From: an uncultured Bacteroidota bacterium | Lineage (GTDB): Bacteria; Bacteroidota; Bacteroidia; Chitinophagales; Chitinophagaceae | NCBI GenBank assembly: GCA_903819975.1 | Contig: CAIJFI010000018.1 | Span: forward strand, 1 to 64,000 | DNA length: 64,000 nt | Direction of reading: 5' to 3' | In this document: piece by piece, positions 46,794-55,822 of the stretch | Numbering within the stretch: position 1 is the first letter of the stretch | Layout of the letters: the number at the start of each line of letters is the position of its first letter | Made by a program: the position numbers and the translations under genes | The notes under the pieces: generated by a model | What the model was told of the DNA's origin: nothing | Seen by the model: only the letters and a program-made list of their open reading frames with translations | The model's database searches: none

Positions 46794-47609
46794 TTACTTG
46801 TAACAGAATATGTTTAATTGTACATCAAATGGTGTGCCAGTTGTCTGTTGAACAAATGGGTTATCTAAAGTATCTGCTGCTATTTTAATATAAACCATAA
46901 AGCCTGCTTGCTTTACAATGTCTAATAGTGTAATAAGTTTTTCTGTTTCATTACTAGTGCCATGGTATTCTAAAAAGAAATTTTGCACTTTTTGTAATTC
47001 AGTTGTGCAATCTTTTACAACATCAAATTCAGCTCCTTCAATATCCATTTTTAAGAAATCTATCTTTTCAAACTGAGCCAAAAACTTTGCTAAGTGAATT
47101 GCTTTCACTTTAGTTGCACTTTGCCCCGTGGCGTCTATCTGACTAGCTTCTGACCCTTTATTGCTAAATGATAATTCTGTATCCTGCGTCCATACAGCTT
47201 CGTTGTATAATGAAACATGTGACAGCTTGTTATCATTGATGTTTTGTTGAAGCAAATTAAAGATGGCCTTATCAGGTTCAAATGCAAATACTTTGCTGTT
47301 AGGGTAGGCGATTGCAAAATACAATGTACTTAATCCAATATTAGCCCCACAGTCTATTATAACAGGATTGGAACTACTATTATTGAACTTATAAATCTCT
47401 TGTGTGAAAATTTCTTTATAGGTTTTGATTACTTCGTATGGACGGATATAGTTTAACACAAAGTGCCCAAAGTCACGTTGTTTAACTACTTGGTCATCCT
47501 GGTGCTTTATTAGCTTTTCGGCTGCCCAGCTTATTTTATTAAAGTTGGATGCTTGCTCCTTTTTGCGAAGCCTTTTTCCAATTCCGTTTAGTATATTTGT
47601 AATAATCAT
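46794..47609 (-). CDS. FkbM-family methyltransferase
   Basis: The 271-residue protein carries SAM motif I as VIIDCGANIGLSTLYFA, the acidic loop FAFEPDKAIFNLL and the FkbM signature FLKMDIEGAEFDVV. It probably O-methylates a sugar of the surface polysaccharide. Its start codon is 15 bases from that of a divergent glycosyltransferase, so its promoter must lie within that neighbour's coding sequence; no clear TAnnTTTG was found there. Confidence 0.88.
   Translation of the reverse strand: MIITNILNGIGKRLRKKEQASNFNKISWAAEKLIKHQDDQVVKQRDFGHFVLNYIRPYEVIKTYKEIFTQEIYKFNNSSSNPVIIDCGANIGLSTLYFAIAYPNSKVFAFEPDKAIFNLLQQNINDNKLSHVSLYNEAVWTQDTELSFSNKGSEASQIDATGQSATKVKAIHLAKFLAQFEKIDFLKMDIEGAEFDVVKDCTTELQKVQNFFLEYHGTSNETEKLITLLDIVKQAGFMVYIKIAADTLDNPFVQQTTGTPFDVQLNIFCYK
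47592..47599 (+). promoter_or_regulatory. -7 element of the 47.6-kb glycosyltransferase inside the FkbM gene
   Basis: TATATTTG matches TAnnTTTG and lies within the 5' coding end of the divergent FkbM gene, 25 bases before ATG 47625. Confidence 0.45.
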
Positions 47610-47624
47610 TAATTCGTTTATTAA

Positions 47625-48569
47625 ATGTCTGAACCTTTAATTTCAATTTGTATCCCTGCTTATAAAAAGCCTGAATATGTCCTTAGAGCTATTCAGTCGG
47701 TTCAAAAGCAGTCGCATAAAAATGTAGAAATTATCATTTCGGACGACTCTCCCAATGAGGACATAAAAATAGCGATACAATCTTATATTTCTGAACTCAA
47801 CATTAAATATTATCATAACCAGCCTGCTTTAAAAAGTCCTAAAAACTGGAATAATGCTATTAAGCTTGCCACTGGTGAATTTTTCATGTTATTGCATCAG
47901 GACGATTGGTTGGAGTCAGAGGAATGTTTGGCTACTTATATGGCTGCATTTAAGTCTCATTCAAATGCTCAATTTGTATTTTGTAAGAATACAGCTATCC
48001 AGCCCGACGGCACTGTATTAAACCTGCAACATATTAAATCCTTATTAAGTGAAATGGGTCAAAAGCCGAATCATATTTTAAGAGCGAATGTAATTGGTCC
48101 ACCAAGTAATACCATGTTAAGAAGGGGTGTTAAAGTAGCATATGACGAGGATTATATTTGGTTAGTAGATGTTGATTATTATGTTGGCTTATTGAAGAAA
48201 GGTTATGAATACGTTTATTTGGATCAGCACTTAGTAAGTATTGGATTGCATGAGGATCAAACTACCGTGTTTTGCAGAAATAACGAAGACGTGATTGTAA
48301 AAGAGAATATTTGGTTCGCAGAAAAGCTAGGCAACAAGGCATTTTCTGATATTCTTATTTTTGATTATTATTGGAGATTGCTACGTAATTATAAAATAAG
48401 GTCTGTACAAGATATTGTTAATACTGGAGTGGCTCGCGAACGCATATTGCCTGTATTGTTAAAAATGTTATCTCTTCAACAAAATATTCCTTTGTCAATT
48501 TTGAAGATTGGAGTTATCTCTAAATTCTTAATGACTATTCAATATTTACTTAGACCCAAAGGCGAATAA
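47625..48569 (+). CDS. Family 2 glycosyltransferase
   Basis: The 314-residue GT-A enzyme starts LISICIPAYKKPEYVLRAI and has ISDDSPNED and the metal motif in HQDDWLESEE. A C-terminal helical region follows. It belongs to the surface-polysaccharide cluster but is transcribed against its neighbours. It diverges from FkbM with a 15-base gap, and its last 24 bases overlap the end of the convergent acyltransferase gene. Confidence 0.86.
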   Translation: MSEPLISICIPAYKKPEYVLRAIQSVQKQSHKNVEIIISDDSPNEDIKIAIQSYISELNIKYYHNQPALKSPKNWNNAIKLATGEFFMLLHQDDWLESEECLATYMAAFKSHSNAQFVFCKNTAIQPDGTVLNLQHIKSLLSEMGQKPNHILRANVIGPPSNTMLRRGVKVAYDEDYIWLVDVDYYVGLLKKGYEYVYLDQHLVSIGLHEDQTTVFCRNNEDVIVKENIWFAEKLGNKAFSDILIFDYYWRLLRNYKIRSVQDIVNTGVARERILPVLLKMLSLQQNIPLSILKIGVISKFLMTIQYLLRPKGE

Positions 48570-49616
48570 GTTTTTCCATTTCAAAATTTTCTTTTCTATC
48601 CATTTCCAAGATATAATGCCTAGGGCAAATGACACAATAGTGCTTGTCCATAACAAGACAAATACACTGGGCTTGAAAAAATAGATAATCAGCTGTTGTA
48701 CCGGGAATGCATATAAGTAAATTCCAAAAGAAGGGTCTTCGATATTTTCATGTATCCATCCCGCCAATTTGGATGTTTTTTGTCCAATGTATAATACAAT
48801 ATAAGGCCATGAAAGGCAAAGCCATATTGGGTTTAGTTTAAATGCAATAACCGCGCCCATGCTTATACAGGTTGCTATAAAAATATGGTTTTCGTATTTC
48901 ATTTTACTCCAATCTAGCATTCCCCAAAAAGATCCCGCTAAAAAGAAGGCGCCTAACTCGAAAATTAAATCCACTCTTAATTTAAAATCTACCGTTCTTA
49001 AATCATTAATATGAAAAAGGTTGCCGTACATTAAAATAACAATACCAATTAAAAGGGTAGGCATTAGTATTTTTTTTAAATGCCTAATAGGGAATAGCAA
49101 TAATAAAACTAGGTAAAAGAAAAATTCAAATCCCATGGTCCACAGGGATCCGTTAATTGCGGTATTTGCATTATTATCAAATACGCCATGTATACGCCAT
49201 TGGTTATGATAAAGGGTAAGGTTATTTAAGAAATAATCTATCGCTTCTGATTTAAAATTAAAATAATTATTTTCAGGCTTGTAAATTAAATAGGCCATTA
49301 CAATGGACAGCCCTAGTACAATAATTAAACCTGGATAAATACGGATAACGCGTTTCCATAAATAGTCCAAAGGATTAGGAGAACGTTCTAAGCTTTTAAA
49401 TATCAAAAAACCACTAATTGTTATAAATCCCTTAACTCCAAAATAGGAGAAATTGATATAGTGGTTAGTGGCCTCGCATACCCAATCACATTGCTTACTT
49501 CCAGATAAGATATATGCATGTGATATTATAACCAGCCATGCAAATAAGATACGTATGATGTCAAAGTTATTGGCAGCTCGGGCAGGGTGTAATTGTATGT
49601 TTTGCTTGTCGGACAT
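48546..49616 (-). CDS. Acyltransferase family 3 membrane protein (OafA-like)
   Basis: The 356-residue protein has about ten membrane helices. It starts NNFDIIRILFAWLVIISHAYILSG, where the histidine of the family motif is visible, and contains NGSLWTMGFEFFFYLVLLL. Such proteins acetylate or succinylate sugars of O-antigen or exopolysaccharide on the periplasmic side. ATG 49616 is chosen because the longer frame (to 49688) crosses the -7 element at 49633-49640 and lacks the usual N-terminus. Confidence 0.85.
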   Translation of the reverse strand: MSDKQNIQLHPARAANNFDIIRILFAWLVIISHAYILSGSKQCDWVCEATNHYINFSYFGVKGFITISGFLIFKSLERSPNPLDYLWKRVIRIYPGLIIVLGLSIVMAYLIYKPENNYFNFKSEAIDYFLNNLTLYHNQWRIHGVFDNNANTAINGSLWTMGFEFFFYLVLLLLFPIRHLKKILMPTLLIGIVILMYGNLFHINDLRTVDFKLRVDLIFELGAFFLAGSFWGMLDWSKMKYENHIFIATCISMGAVIAFKLNPIWLCLSWPYIVLYIGQKTSKLAGWIHENIEDPSFGIYLYAFPVQQLIIYFFKPSVFVLLWTSTIVSFALGIISWKWIEKKILKWKNLFAFGSK

Positions 49617-49632
49617 CTTAAATGTGTATAGG

Positions 49633-49640
49633 CAAATATA
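49633..49640 (-). promoter_or_regulatory. -7 element of the acyltransferase gene
   Basis: On the minus strand TATATTTG matches TAnnTTTG, 16 bases before ATG 49616. It supports the shortened start and overlaps the -33 area of the divergent promoter. Confidence 0.5.
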
Positions 49641-49654
49641 AATGGATTTCGGCG

Positions 49655-49662
49655 TATCTTTA
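49655..49662 (+). promoter_or_regulatory. Probable -7 element of the 49.7-kb glycosyltransferase
   Basis: TATCTTTA differs from TAnnTTTG at one base and lies 20 bases before ATG 49683. Its expected upstream region coincides with the acyltransferase promoter. Confidence 0.4.
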
Positions 49663-49682
49663 TGTTTCAAAGAATACGGCTC

Positions 49683-50690
49683 ATGCAACTTTCTATTATC
49701 ATTGTTAATTATAAATCAAGTGCATATATCTGCGACAGTTTAGCGTCAGCCGATGCTGCTATCTTGGCTAATAATCAAATAGAGTGGATTGTTGTTGATA
49801 ATGATTCTAAAGACAATAGCAAGGAAGATATAACCAGCCAGTTTCCATTTGTTAAATGGATTTCCATGGACTATAATGCTGGATTTGCTAGGGCCAATAA
49901 TGCAGGAATTAAGGCCTCAAAAGGAGATGTGATTTTGTTGCTAAATCCGGATACTTTATTAATTGACGGCACTATACAAACTTGTTTGAGTAGATTAGTG
50001 AATTCTAATTTTGCTGCTGCAGGTGTTCAACTTGTACATAAGGATAGAACTCCTCAATTTTCGGGTAGTAATTTTATGAAGGGAGGAATTAATCATTTGT
50101 TGCCACTGCCATATTGGGGATATTTTTTAAAGCAAATTGCTGGGTTGTTAAAAACCAATAAGCCTTCGGTTTTAACAGCAGATAAAGAACAAGTTATAGA
50201 TTGGGTAAGTGGCGCTTTCTTAATGGTTAAGAAAACGGCTATTAATAAAGTAGGCATGATGGACGAGGAATTTTTTTTATATGGAGAAGAAGTAGAATGG
50301 TGTAGTCGTTTAAACAAAGTTGGGCATATATGTATTTATGGTGACTTGCAAATTATACATTTAATAGGTGCAACTATTCAAGATGCAACCAATGCGCAGG
50401 ACAATAGTTACGAAACATTATATGATAAAAAAGGGTTGCAATTAATGGTGTCAAATCATTTACGCATTAGGAAGCAATATGGAATATTTTGGTTTCTCTT
50501 TCAGTTGTTGAATTATACCTGGGCAATACCTTTTGCTTTTATTGCAAGTATTGTTAACAGTTTATTTAAATTAAAATCACCCATGGGGGAACTTACCAAT
50601 ATTCTTAAGTTGGCAAAGAATGTAATAGGGGTTTGGAAATTAGCGCCTACTATAATTACAGGTAAGCCGCATTTTTATAAATGCATTTAA
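49683..50690 (+). CDS. Family 2 glycosyltransferase (rhamnosyltransferase-like)
   Basis: The 335-residue protein has LSIIIVNYKSSAYI, IVVDNDSKDNS, LLLNPDTLLIDG and WVSGAFLMVKKTAINKVGMMDEEFFLYGEEVEWCSR. This is the pattern of WbbL-like enzymes that often transfer rhamnose. The C-terminus has one or two hydrophobic helices that may bind the membrane. ATG 49683 begins right at the conserved strand; the upstream ATG 49662 overlaps the -7 element. Confidence 0.87.
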   Translation: MQLSIIIVNYKSSAYICDSLASADAAILANNQIEWIVVDNDSKDNSKEDITSQFPFVKWISMDYNAGFARANNAGIKASKGDVILLLNPDTLLIDGTIQTCLSRLVNSNFAAAGVQLVHKDRTPQFSGSNFMKGGINHLLPLPYWGYFLKQIAGLLKTNKPSVLTADKEQVIDWVSGAFLMVKKTAINKVGMMDEEFFLYGEEVEWCSRLNKVGHICIYGDLQIIHLIGATIQDATNAQDNSYETLYDKKGLQLMVSNHLRIRKQYGIFWFLFQLLNYTWAIPFAFIASIVNSLFKLKSPMGELTNILKLAKNVIGVWKLAPTIITGKPHFYKCI

Positions 50691-50726
50691 ACAGTTTAAT
50701 GCTTTTGTGATTTATCTTATCAATCC

Positions 50727-51632
50727 TTAGTAATTCAACAAGCCTTTTAAAGCGTCGATTCTAAACTGAATCACAGGCCATGATTTTGCAGGTGTTCCTT
50801 GTAATGCATATTTAAGACCTAGTATTACAGATGCACCAAGCTTAAATAGGTATTCCGTAATTTTTAATAAATATGCTTTATTAGAAATTTGTTTTGTTCT
50901 TGTTCTTTCTCCGCGTCCAATACCACTTGCTACACGATACATATATTCACTTGTCAGCTTTTTAACTTCTACAACATGATGTACACAAATACTTGGATCG
51001 TAATAAATAGTATGTCCCAGTGCCAGTATTTTAAAAAACAATTCCTTGCCTTCTCCGCCAATTCTTAATGTACCAACAACACCAGGTAATGCAGTATTAA
51101 ATCCGCCTATCTGTTCATAAATTGCTTTGCTTACAATCATATTAGACTCTAGAGGATACTTCCCATTTTCAAAAGCACATGCGGAAGGAGCATAATCAAA
51201 ATTACCAACTAAAGAGGATACATAATAACTCATCCATTTAGGTTGTTCTGGAATATATTTTGGAATAATTCTTCCTCCAAATCCAACAATAAATGGTTGA
51301 TCTTGTATATGTCTTATAATATTTGAAACATAATCCTTTGTAGCAACCGCATCATCATCCATAAAACATAGCCATGCGCCCTTGCTTAATTTAGCGCCTG
51401 TATTACGAGCATAGGAAGCGCCTTGTTGCGTTTCTGTAGTGTAAGTGAAGTTGCCATTTGGATGACTTTCACGCCATGCTTTAAATACCGCTGGGGTGTT
51501 GTCACTTGAATTATTATCTACAACAATTGCCTCGAAACACTCAAGCCCACTAGTTTGTTCATATAAGCTTGTTAGTGCATCACCAATATAGGAAGCGCGG
51601 TTATAACTACATATGACAATACTTAATTGCAT
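50727..51632 (-). CDS. Family 2 glycosyltransferase
   Basis: The 301-residue GT-A protein starts LSIVICSYNRASYIGDAL, with IVVDNNSSDNTP, FMDDDAVATKDY (metal site) and GGEGKELFFKIL (catalytic acidic pair). Its ATG shares one base with the stop codon of the yfhO-like gene (TAATG), so the two are translationally coupled. It may add a sugar in the same polysaccharide pathway. Confidence 0.87.
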   Translation of the reverse strand: MQLSIVICSYNRASYIGDALTSLYEQTSGLECFEAIVVDNNSSDNTPAVFKAWRESHPNGNFTYTTETQQGASYARNTGAKLSKGAWLCFMDDDAVATKDYVSNIIRHIQDQPFIVGFGGRIIPKYIPEQPKWMSYYVSSLVGNFDYAPSACAFENGKYPLESNMIVSKAIYEQIGGFNTALPGVVGTLRIGGEGKELFFKILALGHTIYYDPSICVHHVVEVKKLTSEYMYRVASGIGRGERTRTKQISNKAYLLKITEYLFKLGASVILGLKYALQGTPAKSWPVIQFRIDALKGLLNY

Positions 51633-54130
51633 TAGGCTTGCTTCTTTTTAGCTATAAAGGTACGACCAAGTAAACCTAGTAGGAGACCCCATATTAACCA
51701 TGATACTGTTTTGCTTGCCAAAATTCCGTTTTCAACCGAACTTGGTTTGAATTCAAAGCGAATTTGATGGTCGCCGGCAGGAATTACCAAGCCTCTTAAA
51801 ACATAGTTCACTTTTACAATCGAAGTTTCTTTATTGTCAATATATGCTTTCCATCCTTGCTTATAATAAATCTCACTAAATACAGCCAATGACTTTTTAG
51901 TTGAGCTACTTGTATAGTTTACTAAATCATTATCATTGTTGACTAGTTTAACACTTGCAAGGCTATCAAACTGCAATCCATTTAAATCTTCTATTTTATC
52001 TTTTTCTTCTATTATAGCAGTATCCTTAGGATTGAAATTAGTAAGCTGATTCATCACTTCTGCAGGCCCTTTTTTAAATTCTACACCCTTTACAAACCAG
52101 GCACTTCCACAAGTATTTGGATTTGCAATAGTGTCTCTTTTAATATCGCCTGTAATAAAGTATTTCGTATTCATCATATTAGCAGTTGGCATGCAGTTGG
52201 GAAACTTATACCATTGATTTTCAATCAGGTCTTGATAAATACTCAATTTTGCAGGATTGTACCCTCCAACTGTTTTATGATGGTATGCAATAATAGCCCC
52301 ACCGTTAAATGAATTTTGTATGCCAGCTCTTAAATCTAATACACGATAATTACATGTATCCTTGTTAAGTGCAAAGTCTAGGGGGGTTAAAGTAAATGCG
52401 TTCTCGTTTTCTGTGGCTTCAACAAAATGATCTGGTTTTAAATATTTGATATTTAGTTGAAATAAATCAAATAATGAGATGAATCCGATTGCTGCAATAG
52501 TAACCGTCTGGTTGATTATTTTTTTAAATGCCAAGAAAAGTAATACGCCAATAATTAATATATAAAGAAAGGCTTTATATATATCGCTTTCAATTAATCC
52601 TTTACGGTCTGAAGCAATTGCATTTACAATATCATTCGCTGGATTAATATATTGAGCTGCCTCCTTAGGGTCTTTGATTTGTGCATTTACAATATTGCTC
52701 CATTGATTTAATCTTTGTGCATCATCTACACCTTTAAAATCACTAGACATGTATATGTATAAAACTGATGCAAATACAGCTCCCAATACAATTAAACTAA
52801 GTTTATATTTTGCAAATACTTCCTTCCAATTAGTTTCCTTTGTTAAAGCATCCATGCCATACAATGACATTACTCCCAATAATAAAGTTGGCACAACTAT
52901 AATCATGCTTGGTGCTCTGAACTTATTATAGAATGGCAAATGATCTAACATAAAGCTGTTAAATGAGATAAAAAAAGATCCTGCTGCTAGCATAAAAGAG
53001 AAAATAATTACCGCGCTAATCCACAGGCGATGTTGGTTAGATTTTACACTTAATCCTATAATAGCAAAGAAACATACAATCAAACCTACATAAGGAGGGC
53101 CTGCTGTAAAACCAATGCCTCCCCAATAAAATTGTAAGAAAGATTGTAGTTGTTGTCCAACTTGTTGCGGCATTTGTTGTAAAGTTTCAATTGCTTTTGA
53201 GTTAGCCGGATCAATTATATTTGGATCACTTGATCCACCATATAAGTTAGGGAACATCATTACTAAAGGCTCTGATTTATACATACTATAACTAAATGCA
53301 TAATCCTGATTTAAACCTGTTGCAGTTGTTTTACTTCCTTTAGTCTCTAATACACTGCCTCCTCGGATTGATTCCTTCCCGTATTCATAAGTGCTTATTA
53401 ATAAAGGGGCATTTACTGCTAATCCCATTATTCCAGCAATTATCGCAAGCCCGATTGTTTTTAAAATTTGATTGTATTCTTTTGCTTTGATCCATGTAAT
53501 CAAATAATAGATAGACATAAAAAATACAATTATAATGCCGTAGTATGTTATTTGCAAGTGATTGGCCTGCACAAATAATGCTGTTGCAATTGTAGTTAAA
53601 ATGGTACCTGCTAGATATTTTTGTTTAAATAATAATAATAGGGCACCTACAAAAAAAGGCATGTAAGCAATAGCATGCATTTTAGTAATATGACCCACCG
53701 TTACAATAATAGGGTTGTATGTTGCGTAACTATAAGCAAGTCCTCCAATAACACTAAGGATGGTATTAAAACCAAGTACTTGAGCAAGGAAATAAAAACA
53801 AATACTAGCTAAAAAGAATAAACCAATTGGTTCAGGTAAATGCAAAGTAAATAAGCCGTCAAGTGCACCTATTGAAAAAGGGTTAGCTGGAATACCTGTA
53901 ATTTGATAGGTAGGCATGCCACCAAACATACTATTTGTCCATAATGGGGTGTGACCATATTTTTCACGGTACTGCAAGGCATCCTGTGCCATTCCTTTCC
54001 ACTGAGTTACATCTGACTGCTGTAACACTTTTCCTTCTAATGCAGGTTTACAATAAACAATTGCAACAATTGCGAAAATGGCAACGGCGATTAAATGTGG
54101 TAGCGCCGACTTAAAATAGGTCTTCAACAT
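51632..54130 (-). CDS. YfhO-family multispan membrane protein
   Basis: The 832-residue protein has about twelve hydrophobic helices, a large outer loop after the first helix (GKVLQQSDVTQWKGMAQDALQ) and a C-terminal soluble domain with LVIPAGDHQIRFEFKPSS. A last helix and short basic tail end the protein. The pattern matches YfhO/GtrB-like proteins, which in Firmicutes glycosylate lipoteichoic acid with a lipid-linked sugar (GT-C type). Here it probably glycosylates a surface polymer. It is coupled to the downstream glycosyltransferase. Its start codon overlaps the out-of-frame ATG at 54129 on the other strand. Confidence 0.85.
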   Translation of the reverse strand: MLKTYFKSALPHLIAVAIFAIVAIVYCKPALEGKVLQQSDVTQWKGMAQDALQYREKYGHTPLWTNSMFGGMPTYQITGIPANPFSIGALDGLFTLHLPEPIGLFFLASICFYFLAQVLGFNTILSVIGGLAYSYATYNPIIVTVGHITKMHAIAYMPFFVGALLLLFKQKYLAGTILTTIATALFVQANHLQITYYGIIIVFFMSIYYLITWIKAKEYNQILKTIGLAIIAGIMGLAVNAPLLISTYEYGKESIRGGSVLETKGSKTTATGLNQDYAFSYSMYKSEPLVMMFPNLYGGSSDPNIIDPANSKAIETLQQMPQQVGQQLQSFLQFYWGGIGFTAGPPYVGLIVCFFAIIGLSVKSNQHRLWISAVIIFSFMLAAGSFFISFNSFMLDHLPFYNKFRAPSMIIVVPTLLLGVMSLYGMDALTKETNWKEVFAKYKLSLIVLGAVFASVLYIYMSSDFKGVDDAQRLNQWSNIVNAQIKDPKEAAQYINPANDIVNAIASDRKGLIESDIYKAFLYILIIGVLLFLAFKKIINQTVTIAAIGFISLFDLFQLNIKYLKPDHFVEATENENAFTLTPLDFALNKDTCNYRVLDLRAGIQNSFNGGAIIAYHHKTVGGYNPAKLSIYQDLIENQWYKFPNCMPTANMMNTKYFITGDIKRDTIANPNTCGSAWFVKGVEFKKGPAEVMNQLTNFNPKDTAIIEEKDKIEDLNGLQFDSLASVKLVNNDNDLVNYTSSSTKKSLAVFSEIYYKQGWKAYIDNKETSIVKVNYVLRGLVIPAGDHQIRFEFKPSSVENGILASKTVSWLIWGLLLGLLGRTFIAKKKQA

Positions 54131-54148
54131 GCTTATAAATTATAGTGA

Positions 54149-54156
54149 CAAACCTA
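54149..54156 (-). promoter_or_regulatory. -7 element of the yfhO-like gene
   Basis: On the minus strand TAGGTTTG matches TAnnTTTG, 18 bases before ATG 54130. Confidence 0.5.
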
Positions 54157-54209
54157 CGACTAAAAAGGCTTTTTGCGTAATTTTCTTATCTTGTATCTTA
54201 TTCAATCTT

Positions 54210-54506
54210 ATGAACAACATATTCAACAAAACCTTTTTTGCTTTTATAGCTAGACTTGCCATTATCTGCAACGTATTTTTCATACTTTCTTTAATGATAA
54301 TGCTCCTAAAATGGTTCAAATTGCCCGATTTTTTAGCCAATTTTATAGCTGTGTTAGGGTTGGAAATGGCACCAGTTGCCAATATCTGCTTTCTGATTTG
54401 GCTGATTGGAATAAAAATTACAAAAAACCAAATTGAGATACCAAAATGGCAAACAATTGCAATTGTTTTTATGTTATTGGTTCAAATTGCTGCCGCAATT
54501 ATATAA
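54210..54506 (+). CDS. Small three-helix membrane protein of unknown function
   Basis: Starting at ATG 54210 the protein has 98 residues with three hydrophobic helices (AFIARLAIICNVFFILSL, FLANFIAVLGLEMAPVANIC and IAIVFMLLVQIAAAII) and a short basic loop. No family was recognised. The longer frame from ATG 54129 is disfavoured because it would contain the yfhO promoter and share its start codon bases. It lies 20 bases before the queuosine-precursor transporter gene and may be co-transcribed. Confidence 0.6.
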   Translation: MNNIFNKTFFAFIARLAIICNVFFILSLMIMLLKWFKLPDFLANFIAVLGLEMAPVANICFLIWLIGIKITKNQIEIPKWQTIAIVFMLLVQIAAAII

Positions 54507-54526
54507 ATTAAATACAACCTTATTAA

Positions 54527-55312
54527 ATGATACAATCTATTCTTAAAGACAAGCCTACAAAATTATTCTTAGGCATCACTGCATTTTTTGTAGCTAATGC
54601 ACTAATTGCAGAATGTATTGGAGGAAAGATATTTTCTTTAGAAGGGGTGTTTGGAATTAAGCCTGCCAATTTTACCATTTTTGGAGAGTCAGGGCTTTCC
54701 TTTAATTTAACTTGTGGGGTTTTGTTATGGCCTTTGGAATTTGTGATTACGGATATTGTAAATGAATATTACGGCCCAAAAGCAGTACGAAGAATTAGTA
54801 TTACTGCCGTAAGTTTAATTGCCTATGCTTTTTTAATGTTTTATTTAGCTATGCGTATTGCACCAGCCACATTTTGGGTAGGATCAAAAGTGGATAGTGG
54901 GGTGCCAAGTATGCAAGGTGCATTTGAAGCAATTTTTGGACAAGGCATGTGGATTATTTTAGGAAGTTTAGTGGCTTTTTTAGTGAGTCAGTTTATTGAT
55001 GTTATTGTTTTCCATAAAATCAAAAAAATAACAGGGGAGAAGATGCCATGGTTAAGGGCTACGGGCTCTACAGTTGTTTCTCAGTTAGTAGATAGCTTTG
55101 TTGTATTAGTAATAGCTTTTAAACTTGGCAATAATTGGACCTGGAGTTTTGTAATTGCAGTATGTATAGTTAACTACATGTATAAATTTACAATGGCTAT
55201 TATTTTAACGCCAGCAATTAGTTTTATAGAATCTAGAATTGAAAAATACCTAGGACATGAGACTGCTAAAAAAATGAAATTAGCTGCGATGGGAATAGAG
55301 AACGAAATTTAA
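54527..55312 (+). CDS. Queuosine precursor transporter (YhhQ/VUT family)
   Basis: The 261-residue membrane protein has about six helices. The family motif DIVNEYYGPKAVRR lies in the second loop, and GSLVAFLVSQFIDVIVFHKIKKITG with LRATGSTVVSQLVDSFVV in the second half. This family imports preQ0 or preQ1 (or queuine) for tRNA modification. No que gene is in the window. The second half converges on the NUDIX gene. Confidence 0.88.
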   Translation: MIQSILKDKPTKLFLGITAFFVANALIAECIGGKIFSLEGVFGIKPANFTIFGESGLSFNLTCGVLLWPLEFVITDIVNEYYGPKAVRRISITAVSLIAYAFLMFYLAMRIAPATFWVGSKVDSGVPSMQGAFEAIFGQGMWIILGSLVAFLVSQFIDVIVFHKIKKITGEKMPWLRATGSTVVSQLVDSFVVLVIAFKLGNNWTWSFVIAVCIVNYMYKFTMAIILTPAISFIESRIEKYLGHETAKKMKLAAMGIENEI

Positions 55313-55337
55313 TTAGTTCATTACCTAGGGTGCCGTA

Positions 55338-55802
55338 TCAGAATCGCTTTTTGTTTAATAACATTTTAATAGCCACTTTGTCTATTGGCAAAGTCATTTT
55401 ATCTTCTGACAATTCACTTAGTGATACCCATCTTAAATGTTCGGCCGTCCCTTTAATATCAGCAACCTGCTCTGGTAAAAAATCAAAAGCTTTTTCCTTG
55501 GTCAAAACTGCATTGGTATTGCTAGCATGGACATAATAATAAATAGAAATAATTTGATCGGTATTATTGAAAGCTGAAATTTGAAAAAAGTCGGTGGTGT
55601 AAAAATGTTCGCCCACTTTAACTTCTAAGTTTGCTTCTTCCATAAATTCTCTGGCAAGGCCGTCTCTTGTGCCTTCGCCAATTTCAAGACCGCCACCCGG
55701 AAGTTTAGTAATATAACTCCCTCTAATAAATTCATCACTTACCAATAGTCTTTCTTGGTCGTCAATCAAAAGTCCGTACACTCTAACATTAAATAATGCC
55801 AT
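55338..55802 (-). CDS. NUDIX hydrolase
   Basis: The 154-residue protein has a complete Nudix box (PGGGLEIGEGTRDGLAREFMEEANLEV, with the invariant Gly, Glu, Arg-Glu and Glu-Glu). It cleaves a nucleoside diphosphate linked to another group, with Mg2+; the substrate is unknown. ATG 55802 starts the conserved MALFNVRVYGLLI strand, and the longer frame would overlap dapF by 55 bases. It is the last gene of a likely operon behind dapF. Confidence 0.87.
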   Translation of the reverse strand: MALFNVRVYGLLIDDQERLLVSDEFIRGSYITKLPGGGLEIGEGTRDGLAREFMEEANLEVKVGEHFYTTDFFQISAFNNTDQIISIYYYVHASNTNAVLTKEKAFDFLPEQVADIKGTAEHLRWVSLSELSEDKMTLPIDKVAIKMLLNKKRF

Positions 55803-55822
55803 ACTAATAATTTGAAATGATT

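Noticed and set aside
54129..54209. Upstream start of the small membrane protein
   Set aside because: This part contains the promoter of the divergent yfhO-like gene and shares its start-codon bases, so ATG 54210 was preferred.
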